Of a DNA stretch of 64,000 nt, positions 8,557-14,135 are shown one piece after another. The position numbers were made by a program, and so were the translations under genes. The stretch lies in contig NZ_QWLV01000010.1 of assembly GCF_003515075.1 (NCBI RefSeq), positions 1 to 64,000 of the forward strand. The letters are read 5' to 3'. Within the stretch, counting starts at the first letter, position 1, and the number at the start of each line of letters is the position of its first letter. A model generated the notes under the pieces. The model was given only the letters and a program-made list of their open reading frames with translations, was not told the DNA's origin and did no database searches. This DNA comes from Sphingomonas gilva (GTDB lineage Bacteria > Pseudomonadota > Alphaproteobacteria > Sphingomonadales > Sphingomonadaceae).

Positions 8557-9599
8557 TCGCTTCGGCTGGCGCGCCATACCGCCCACGTCTCCTCCTTCCA
8601 CGCCGCCTCCCATTCCGCCTGCGCCTCGGCGATCCTCGCCTGGGCGGCGCGGCGGGCGGCCTTGCGTTCGGCCTGGGTGTCGCCGGGCCAGGGGTCCTGG
8701 CCGTGGCCCGGCGGCAGCTTGCGGTGGTGGTGGGGGAGGGCGGGGCGTTCGAGGCCGCCGTCCTGGCGCGCCCACACTTCCCGCCGGATACCGTCGAGGA
8801 TCTTGCTGACCGGATCGGCGAACAAGTTGTTGTCGTGGAGGATGGACGGCGTCTGGCCGTCCTCGGTGCTCCACATGTCGAGCATCTCGGTCGTGCGGCC
8901 GCCCATCGACAGCATCAGCTCGATATGGGTGAGCTGGCGCAGCGTGTAATCGGCGGCGATCACCTCCCCGGCCAGGCGGTGGCGGCGCTCGCTCAACACC
9001 TTCGCCCGGTATCGCTTGAACAGGTCCATCAGCCATTTGGACGGGAAGGCGGCGAGAGCGGCCGCACGGTCGGCCTCCTCCTTCGCCTTGGCCTCGGCCT
9101 CGTCCACGGCGCGCTGCTTGCAGACGGGGCAGTTCTCCGCCGCCTCCTGCTCGATCTGCTCCCGGCTGCGCGGGGCGGCGAGCAGGCCGGCGCCGTAGCG
9201 CGCGGGCATGTGGTGCTTGAGGATGAACATCAGCAGGCGATCGTTGAACCAGCGCTTCTCGCCCACCTGCTCGCCGCGCCAGAAGATGGGGACCGGGACG
9301 CCGTTCATCGCGCGATCGATGGCGATATCGGCGAGGCGGCGGACGCCGTGATCGAGCGCGGCCTCCCACGCGGCGGCGAAGCTTTCCGCATCGGGCTGCC
9401 GGCGCAATGCATAGGCGCCCTCGCTCGCCATGTTGACGCGGCGCGCGGCGGCGGTGACCGATCCGGTGTCGGCGAGCGCGGCGACGAAGGCGCGCTGGCG
9501 TTCGGGCGTCCAGCCGTCCGACCGGTATTTGCGGGCGACCGGGGTGAAGTGCGGGATCGGCGGGCGCTCGCCGGGCGGCAGGGGTGGGAGGATTTGCAT
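8553..9599 (-). CDS. HTH protein of a terminase-small-subunit-like family, long form
   Basis: A 348-residue protein. The N-terminal 140 residues match the product of 11230-11670: DGWTPxRQRxF, then an HTH-like GSVTAAARRVNMASEGAYALRR, AAWEAALD, AIDRAMNGVPVPIFWRGEQVGEKRWFNDRLL. This resembles DNA-binding phage terminase small subunits but stands alone. The middle has two cysteines (NCPVC) and an Ala/Glu-rich coiled stretch; the end is again coiled and Arg/Ala-rich. The exact family function is unknown to me. The upstream region has a strong inverted repeat (9610-9632) and a 12-mer shared with the paralogue. The stop codon lies in a repeat. Confidence 0.7.
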   Translation of the reverse strand: MQILPPLPPGERPPIPHFTPVARKYRSDGWTPERQRAFVAALADTGSVTAAARRVNMASEGAYALRRQPDAESFAAAWEAALDHGVRRLADIAIDRAMNGVPVPIFWRGEQVGEKRWFNDRLLMFILKHHMPARYGAGLLAAPRSREQIEQEAAENCPVCKQRAVDEAEAKAKEEADRAAALAAFPSKWLMDLFKRYRAKVLSERRHRLAGEVIAADYTLRQLTHIELMLSMGGRTTEMLDMWSTEDGQTPSILHDNNLFADPVSKILDGIRREVWARQDGGLERPALPHHHRKLPPGHGQDPWPGDTQAERKAARRAAQARIAEAQAEWEAAWKEETWAVWRASRSE

Positions 9600-9609
9600 A
9601 GCGACTCGG

Positions 9610-9632
9610 CATATAACCTATATGGTTATATG
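9610..9632. promoter_or_regulatory. Perfect inverted repeat, candidate operator
   Basis: CATATAACC (9610-9618) and GGTTATATG (9624-9632) form a perfect 9-bp inverted repeat around TATAT. It lies 11 bp upstream of the start at 9599. It is AT-rich in a GC-rich background and placed where a repressor site or promoter -10 region would be. The neighbouring ATGTAGGACAGC (9630-9641) is shared with the paralogous gene's upstream region. Confidence 0.5.
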
Positions 9633-9665
9633 TAGGACAGCAGAATTTTCCTCAAGCGTTCGGCA

Positions 9666-9759
9666 GCGCCGCGGCAAAGCCGCGTCGTCGGACGGCTGCT
9701 TCGCGCCGCCGGCCGGGCTTGCCGTCGGCTTGCGCCGCCGCTGCGTTGGCTTCGCCTAC
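9666..9759. repeat. Palindrome-rich repeat unit, copy 2 (ends in a gene's stop codon)
   Basis: This is the shorter copy of the unit at 8393-8556: an identical 18-bp left end and a 19/20 identical right end, with different palindromes between (CCGCCGGCCGGGC, GCCGTCGGC). The right end again contains the TAG stop codon of the adjacent gene, here the L,D-transpeptidase. Confidence 0.7.
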
Positions 9760-10463
9760 GCGCTCGGCAGCGCCATGTGCTTGCCGTCGGTGACGATGAC
9801 GCGGGTGCCGAGCTCCGCCTCTCCGAACAGCTTCGCGGCGAATTCCGGCGGCAGGCCGATGCAGCCATGGGTGGCGTTGCCCCATTCGACCTCGCTCGCG
9901 TGGATCGCGACGCCGTCATTGGTGAGGCGCAGCATATAGGGCATCGGCGCGCCGTAGAGGTTGCTGATGTGGTGGCGCTTCTTCTGGCTGATCGGGAAGG
10001 TGCCGGTGGGCGTCGGCTTGTCGGTCGCGCCGTAGATGATGACCGCGGCGCCGATCTCGTACCCGCCGCGGAACACCGACATGGTCTGCGCGGCGAGATC
10101 GACGGTGACGACGATCTCCCCCGGGGGGACGCCCGCATCGTCCCACACCCAGCTGCCGTGCCGCATCGGGCCGGGGATGTCGAGGATGCGGCGGACGACG
10201 AAGGGGGCGGGGGCGGGCTTGGGCTTGGGCGCGGGGATTGCGGCGGCGGCGGCGGGCCCCGGCGCGGGTGCGGGCGCGGGCGCCGGTTGCGGCGTGGGGG
10301 CGGGCTCCGCGGGTGCGGCTTCGGGGACGATGGCGGGCGGCGGGGACGGCGCGGCCGGGGCGTGCGCCTCCGCCAGCCCGTCGCGCGGGGGCGGGGTGAT
10401 GCCGACCAGCGCGGCGGCGAACAGCATGGCGGCGGCGGTGCGGGCGATCCTGTGTCTCGCCAT
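9756..10463 (-). CDS. L,D-transpeptidase (YkuD domain), Pro/Ala-rich linker
   Basis: A 235-residue exported protein. It has an N-terminal hydrophobic signal or anchor (residues 8-24) and a long Pro/Ala linker (about 35-90). The YkuD catalytic domain has the motif HASEVEWGNATHGCIGLP, where the cysteine is the acylated nucleophile. It would form 3-3 peptide cross-links or attach proteins to murein in the periplasm. The usual HGC(I/V)R arginine is a glycine here, so activity or specificity may differ. ATG at 10463. Confidence 0.82.
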   Translation of the reverse strand: MARHRIARTAAAMLFAAALVGITPPPRDGLAEAHAPAAPSPPPAIVPEAAPAEPAPTPQPAPAPAPAPGPAAAAAIPAPKPKPAPAPFVVRRILDIPGPMRHGSWVWDDAGVPPGEIVVTVDLAAQTMSVFRGGYEIGAAVIIYGATDKPTPTGTFPISQKKRHHISNLYGAPMPYMLRLTNDGVAIHASEVEWGNATHGCIGLPPEFAAKLFGEAELGTRVIVTDGKHMALPSA

Positions 10464-10509
10464 CTCTCGGCTCCCGGTTGGTTGAGGCCCTCTTAACGCA
10501 TCGGAGGCG

Positions 10510-10525
10510 GGCGAGTCTGTGCCGA
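10510..10525. promoter_or_regulatory. 16-mer shared with the upstream region of an HTH gene
   Basis: GGCGAGTCTGTGCCGA here and GGCGAGTCTATGCCGA at 11672-11687 differ at one base. Each lies directly upstream of a minus-strand gene (the L,D-transpeptidase and the short HTH protein). They may be binding sites for one regulator. Only two copies are seen in the window. Confidence 0.35.
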
Positions 10526-10607
10526 AATGGGGCTGTTCCGGCGTGGCACGTTAAGCATGGCCGGTGACGCCGCCGGGCGCGAACGACTCGCAACAGGCTG
10601 ATATGCG

Positions 10608-10632
10608 GGAACGATGCGCGGGGCGCGCGGTT
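10608..10632 (+). promoter_or_regulatory. Possible EcfG (general stress) type promoter
   Basis: GGAAC (10608-10612), a 16-bp spacer and GGTT (10629-10632) resemble the GGAAC-N16-CGTT promoter of the alphaproteobacterial general stress sigma factor. The match at the -10 element is imperfect. It lies 29 bp upstream of the hemerythrin gene. Confidence 0.3.
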
Positions 10633-10660
10633 GAGGCCCTGAAACCACAGGAGGCCCCGC

Positions 10661-11164
10661 ATGGCAGACACCAAACAGGACGCGATCGCGCTGCTCAAGG
10701 CCGATCACCGCAAGGTCGAGGAGCTGTTCGCAGCGTTCGAAAAGGCGAGCGGCGATGGCCGCAAGGAGAAGCTGGCGCGCGAGATCTGCCTCGAGCTGAT
10801 CGTCCACACGCAGATCGAGGAGGAGATCTTCTACCCCGCCTGCGAAGGCAAGGTGGAGGAGGACCTGCTGAAGGAGGCCTATGTCGAGCATGACGGCGCC
10901 AAGGTGCTGATCGCCGAGATCGAGGCGGGCGGGCCCGACGACGAGTTCTACGACGCCAAGGTGAAGGTCCTCTCCGAACAGATCGAGCATCATGTCGAGG
11001 AGGAGGAGAAGCGCATGGAGGGCATGTTCAGCCAGGCGCGGCACGCCGGGCTCGACATGGACGCGCTGGGCGACGAGCTGCGCGCGCGCAAGGAAGCGCT
11101 GACCGCGGAGTACAAGGCGAACGGCCTGCCCAGGCCCCAGACGGCGACGCTGACGACGGCCTGA
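10661..11164 (+). CDS. Hemerythrin HHE-domain protein
   Basis: A 167-residue cytoplasmic four-helix-bundle protein. Iron ligands follow the hemerythrin pattern: ADHRKVEELF, then LIVHTQIEEEIFYPA, EAYVEHDGAKVLIAEIE and EQIEHHVEEEEKRM. Family members bind a di-iron centre and sense or buffer O2, NO or iron. ACAGGAGGCC sits just before the ATG. It is a single gene, convergent with the HTH gene at 11230. Confidence 0.87.
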   Translation: MADTKQDAIALLKADHRKVEELFAAFEKASGDGRKEKLAREICLELIVHTQIEEEIFYPACEGKVEEDLLKEAYVEHDGAKVLIAEIEAGGPDDEFYDAKVKVLSEQIEHHVEEEEKRMEGMFSQARHAGLDMDALGDELRARKEALTAEYKANGLPRPQTATLTTA

Positions 11165-11229
11165 GGCGGCCCGGCGAAGGTAACGAAGGTCACGGCACGC
11201 CACCCCGGGACTGCGGCGGGCCGTTGGGC

Positions 11230-11670
11230 TCATCCGCCGAACCCGCCGCCTAGATCGGCCGGCGCGGTGCGCGCGGCGGGATCGATCGCACGCAGCGCGG
11301 CGAGCAGCAGGCGATTGTCGTAGCGCCGCCGCTCGCCGATCTGACGGCCGCGATAGAAGACGGGGGTCGCCTCGCCGTTCAACGCTCGGTCTATCGCCAG
11401 GCTGAGCGCCCGCGCGCGGCCGATGTCGAGCGCGCCGGCCCAGGCGGCGGCGAATCCGCTGCCCTCTCCGGCGCGCTTGCGCAGGGCATAGGCCGATTTC
11501 GCGCTCATCCCCACCGCCTTCGCCGCCGCGCCGACCACGCCGATCCGCGCCAGCTGGGCGATGAAATCGCGCTGGCGGGCGGGCGTCCAGCCGTCATGGC
11601 GGGCGGCGGTTTTCACCGGCGCAAAGGCGAGCGGATCGGTGGCGGCGTCAGGGGCGGGCGAATCGGTCAT
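11230..11670 (-). CDS. HTH protein of a terminase-small-subunit-like family, short form
   Basis: A 146-residue protein sharing the whole conserved core with the product at 8553-9599: DGWTPARQRDFIAQLARIGVV, GMSAKSAYALRKRAG, FAAAWAGALDIGRARALSLAIDRALNGEATPVFYRGRQIGERRRYDNRLLLAAL. It lacks the long C-terminal extension of the paralogue. The ATG at 11670 is chosen by alignment with the paralogue; the frame is open further upstream through non-homologous sequence. ATGTAGGACAGC (11698-11709) lies 28 bp upstream, as in the paralogue. Confidence 0.72.
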   Translation of the reverse strand: MTDSPAPDAATDPLAFAPVKTAARHDGWTPARQRDFIAQLARIGVVGAAAKAVGMSAKSAYALRKRAGEGSGFAAAWAGALDIGRARALSLAIDRALNGEATPVFYRGRQIGERRRYDNRLLLAALRAIDPAARTAPADLGGGFGG

Positions 11671-11671
11671 C

Positions 11672-11709
11672 GGCGAGTCTATGCCGATTTCGGACGATGT
11701 AGGACAGCG
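11672..11709. promoter_or_regulatory. Upstream motifs shared between loci
   Basis: Two motifs occur here. GGCGAGTCTATGCCGA (11672-11687) is nearly identical to 10510-10525. ATGTAGGACAGC (11698-11709) is identical to 9630-9641. Both sit 0-40 bp before the HTH start at 11670. The 12-mer is at almost the same distance (about 30 bp) from both paralogues' starts, which argues for promoter or autoregulatory function. Confidence 0.45.
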
Positions 11710-11849
11710 ATTTGTTTCCGATATGTTCTGGCCGGGACGGCGGGAGCGGATGATTGGTCGCGAGGTGGGGGGATGGGCGTCCGTCCTTCCTCGCATCGGA
11801 ACCTGCGCTTCGGGGGCGTGCGCGACGGGGGTTGCGGGCGGAGCCGCGG

Positions 11850-12000
11850 AGAAGAAGGAGTGGTTCGCGCGGAGACGCGGAGCGCGCGGAGATATTTGGC
11901 CCTGCGCGAGGCGCACGCTCAGGCTCGGCGTCATGCCTAGCTCGCCGGCGGGAACATGAATGCCGCTGGCGCGGCGGGCCGCTCCGCGCCTTTGCGTGAA
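11850..12000. repeat. GCGGAGACGCGGAG inverted-repeat unit 1
   Basis: GAAGAAGGAGTGGTTCGCGCGGAGACGCGG at about 11851-11880 faces an inverted partner (CCGCTCCGCGCCTTTGCGTGAA, 11979-12000). The arms match those of unit 2 in opposite order. Function unknown. Confidence 0.55.
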
Positions 12001-12064
12001 TCAGATCCTCCCCAGGAAACGGCGACTGATCGATTTCGCGGAGCCGCCCGGCGCAAGCGGGGCG

Positions 12065-12090
12065 GGCCCCGAATCAAGTCCGGGGTGACC
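12065..12090. repeat. REP-like palindrome (single)
   Basis: GGCCCCGAATCAAGTCCGGGGTGACC is one arm of the same palindrome family as 103-125 and 12399-12491, here without its partner. Confidence 0.6.
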
Positions 12091-12149
12091 AGCAGAGTTG
12101 GACCGGGATCAGCTCCCGGCGTCTCGGGACTGCGAGGGGAAGGCGAAAA

Positions 12150-12308
12150 AGGATTTTCACGCGGAGGCGCGGAGACGCGGAGGGCGCTTTGCCGCGTCGG
12201 CGGTTCTCATCCCTCAACCACGCGACGTGTCGCGATGTTGATGGAACACGGGCCTTGCCGGGAAAGTGTCTCCGCGCTCTCCGCGCCTCCGCGTGAACCA
12301 TTCTTCCG
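12150..12308. repeat. GCGGAGACGCGGAG inverted-repeat unit 2
   Basis: TTCACGCGGAGGCGCGGAG (12156-12174) is matched in inverse by CTCCGCGCCTCCGCGTGAA (12280-12298). The latter runs on into CCATTCTTCC, the inverse of the GAAGAAxxxxTGGTTC arm of unit 1. About 90 bp of unrelated sequence lies between the arms. Confidence 0.6.
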
Positions 12309-12398
12309 GCCGAGCCGAGCCGCGGTCGATCGGCCTCACGCGCGGCCGCCCCTTGTCCCGGCATTGCCGTTTCCCGGAGTTCGTCGCGCCCCTTTCCT

Positions 12399-12491
12399 CG
12401 TCATCCCGGACTAGTTCCGGCATCCATCGTGCCGCAAGCCCAGCTTGCGCGCGTGGAGGGATGGACCCCGGAACGAGTCCGGGGTGACGAG
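12399..12491. repeat. About 92-bp REP pair (BIME-like)
   Basis: CGTCATCCCGGACTAGTTCCGG opens the unit and ACCCCGGAACGAGTCCGGGGTGACG closes it in inverse orientation, around a core containing GTGCCGCAAGCCCA. The unit at 61632-61722 has the same plan and length. Confidence 0.75.
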
Positions 12492-12511
12492 TGTGGGTGA
12501 GGTCATTGCTG

Positions 12512-12766
12512 ATGGCAATCAAGCTGCATCCAAGCCTCGCAGTGAATCCCGGCTCATGGCTGCGCGCGGAGGTGGTGGAGCCGCACGGCCTGTCCGTTAT
12601 CGACGCGGCGGCGCGGCTGCATGTGACGTGGGCGCGATGAGCAACCAGCTGGGCCACCGCGCCGGGCTGTCGGCGGAACACGCTGGTGCGGATGCAGGCG
12701 GCGCACAATCTGGCGTGGGTACGGGCGCGGGAAGGAGCGATCGAGGTGGAGCGGGTGGCGGCGTAA
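12512..12766 (+). pseudogene. Broken higA-type antitoxin gene
   Basis: The start MAIKLHPSLAVNPGSWLRAE and the following VVEPHGLSV align with the intact HigA at 7910-8206. The frame then shifts: AMSNQLGHRAGLSAE is found in another frame. After a deletion of the middle of the protein, NTLVRMQAAHNLAWVRAREG and EVERVAA-stop are found, matching the HigA C-terminus. At least one frameshift and a deletion of roughly 14 codons make it non-functional. It lies on the opposite strand to the intact copy. Confidence 0.85.
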
Positions 12767-12798
12767 TTAGATCTTGTGTGTCTGAATTTGTTATGACG

Positions 12799-14133
12799 TC
12801 AGAAGCGATTGGCTCTCATTTCAGCCAACTCCTCAGCGACCATTTGAGCAGATAGTTCAAAAAAATCGAAGCGCTCATATAGTGGAATGAGCATAGGATG
12901 CATCACTTCGACTAAATTTTCCTCAAATTCAACAGCCGACGCTTGAGTTTGAATCACAGCTTCATCATCTCGACAGCGGCGATTGTCGAATATAGCGCGA
13001 CGTCCATTCCAACTTGTTAGTGTTCGATCTCCTAGGCCTCTATATGTTGCTCTAAGAGTTATGGAAGCGTTGTCATCCAGCGCCCGAGCAAAGCGGGCCA
13101 CATAAAGCATTGCCTCGCCTACACGCCATATTGGTAATGTGACGTCGAACAAAGTGCCGGCCGGACGACTTTGAACGCCATCTTCGTCAAATCCACGCAT
13201 CAGAAAAAATTGGCCGTCAAGATTTGCTTGCCAGAAGTCACAATGCGCCGGTGTTCTTTGATACCGTTCCACGTCCGGAGCGCCGAGCCAAGCTTCGATA
13301 CATCTTTCTCGTGCGTATGGGGTCAATGGTTCTCTATGCAGAGTGACGAATGGGCCCCAACCAGTGTGCCTAGTTTGCCCAGCTGCTGCCATCCGATCCC
13401 TTAAATTGGCAAGGGTAGCCACATTAGGGACATTCTGCAGATCGAATGTGAGCTCGTAACGCCCGAGCGGCATTTTTCCTGCGTCATCGGATGGGAGGTT
13501 TTCGGTCAACTCATTCCAACGACTGATGGCGCGACTCGTAAAATCGACAACCTGCTCCAAGCGTGCATCATCGGGCGTAACACCTGCGCGCCCTTGAACA
13601 ATGATTCGAATAGCTTCGAGCATGTCATCGCGACCCGATCGGACACACCGATCCAAAATGCTGCGCCATTCTTGTGCGGTAAAAGGCTCTTCGCTTTGCG
13701 GCCCTGGCTTGCGCATATAGCAGCGCTGAGCAGAGATGACGCCTGCGTGATCACGCCGGCTCATCACCGGCACGTGCTCATCACCAGGAACAACAACAAA
13801 GGCATGCTCAACATTCGTGTTGGGATGGCGTGCGAAGAGCAGCGAGCAATGCACGCGAGGCTCTGCAAACCGATTGACAGCGGCGTTCACATCGTCCTGT
13901 CGGTATCGACCGATGGCATCAGGGCGAGGCAAGGATTGTAAGCCGGCCACGGCATCATCGCCACGCATGCCAAACACCACGATGCCGCCGCCATGGTTTG
14001 ATAAAGCAATTACAGCTTTTGCTAGAGTGGCTTGACTGTGTCTTTCGGAAAGATCGAGCCAACTTTTGTGTTCGATAGAAAGCGATTCCGAAGGTTCTGC
14101 GATAAGCGCGACAAGTTCAGCTGTTGTTGGCAT
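12799..14133 (-). CDS. AlbA_2 (Schlafen-like) DNA-binding domain protein
   Basis: A 444-residue protein. The N-terminal 150 residues match AlbA_2/AAA_4 domains: ESLSIEHKSWLDL, then AVIALSNHGGGIVVFGM. The remaining 290 residues have no domain I recognise and are predicted soluble. Base composition is clearly lower in GC than the flanking uvrD, suggesting acquisition. AlbA_2 proteins occur in regulators and in phage-defence islands; the role here is unknown. I prefer ATG 14133, which has GGGG five bases upstream, over GTG 14139, which overlaps the uvrD stop codon and has no spacing. Confidence 0.7.
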   Translation of the reverse strand: MPTTAELVALIAEPSESLSIEHKSWLDLSERHSQATLAKAVIALSNHGGGIVVFGMRGDDAVAGLQSLPRPDAIGRYRQDDVNAAVNRFAEPRVHCSLLFARHPNTNVEHAFVVVPGDEHVPVMSRRDHAGVISAQRCYMRKPGPQSEEPFTAQEWRSILDRCVRSGRDDMLEAIRIIVQGRAGVTPDDARLEQVVDFTSRAISRWNELTENLPSDDAGKMPLGRYELTFDLQNVPNVATLANLRDRMAAAGQTRHTGWGPFVTLHREPLTPYARERCIEAWLGAPDVERYQRTPAHCDFWQANLDGQFFLMRGFDEDGVQSRPAGTLFDVTLPIWRVGEAMLYVARFARALDDNASITLRATYRGLGDRTLTSWNGRRAIFDNRRCRDDEAVIQTQASAVEFEENLVEVMHPMLIPLYERFDFFELSAQMVAEELAEMRANRF

Positions 14134-14135
14134 CC

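Larger units (their letters stand above)
11710..12511. other. Long intergenic region built of repeats
   Basis: About 800 bp with no convincing gene on either strand. It contains two inverted-repeat-bounded units of the CGCGGAGACGCGGAG type (11850-12000 and 12150-12308), a single REP palindrome (12065-12090) and a 93-bp REP pair (12399-12491). It then leads into a broken antitoxin gene. It looks like a landing zone for repeats and decayed elements. Confidence 0.65.

Noticed and set aside
10480..10640. 12-bp direct repeat GGTTGAGGCCCT (10480 and 10629)
   Set aside because: It could be a chance match in GC-rich DNA; there is no symmetry and no consistent distance to gene starts.
11700..12500. 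CRISPR array in the repeat-rich intergenic region
   Set aside because: Repeats are few, inverted, of unequal spacing and without regular spacers.
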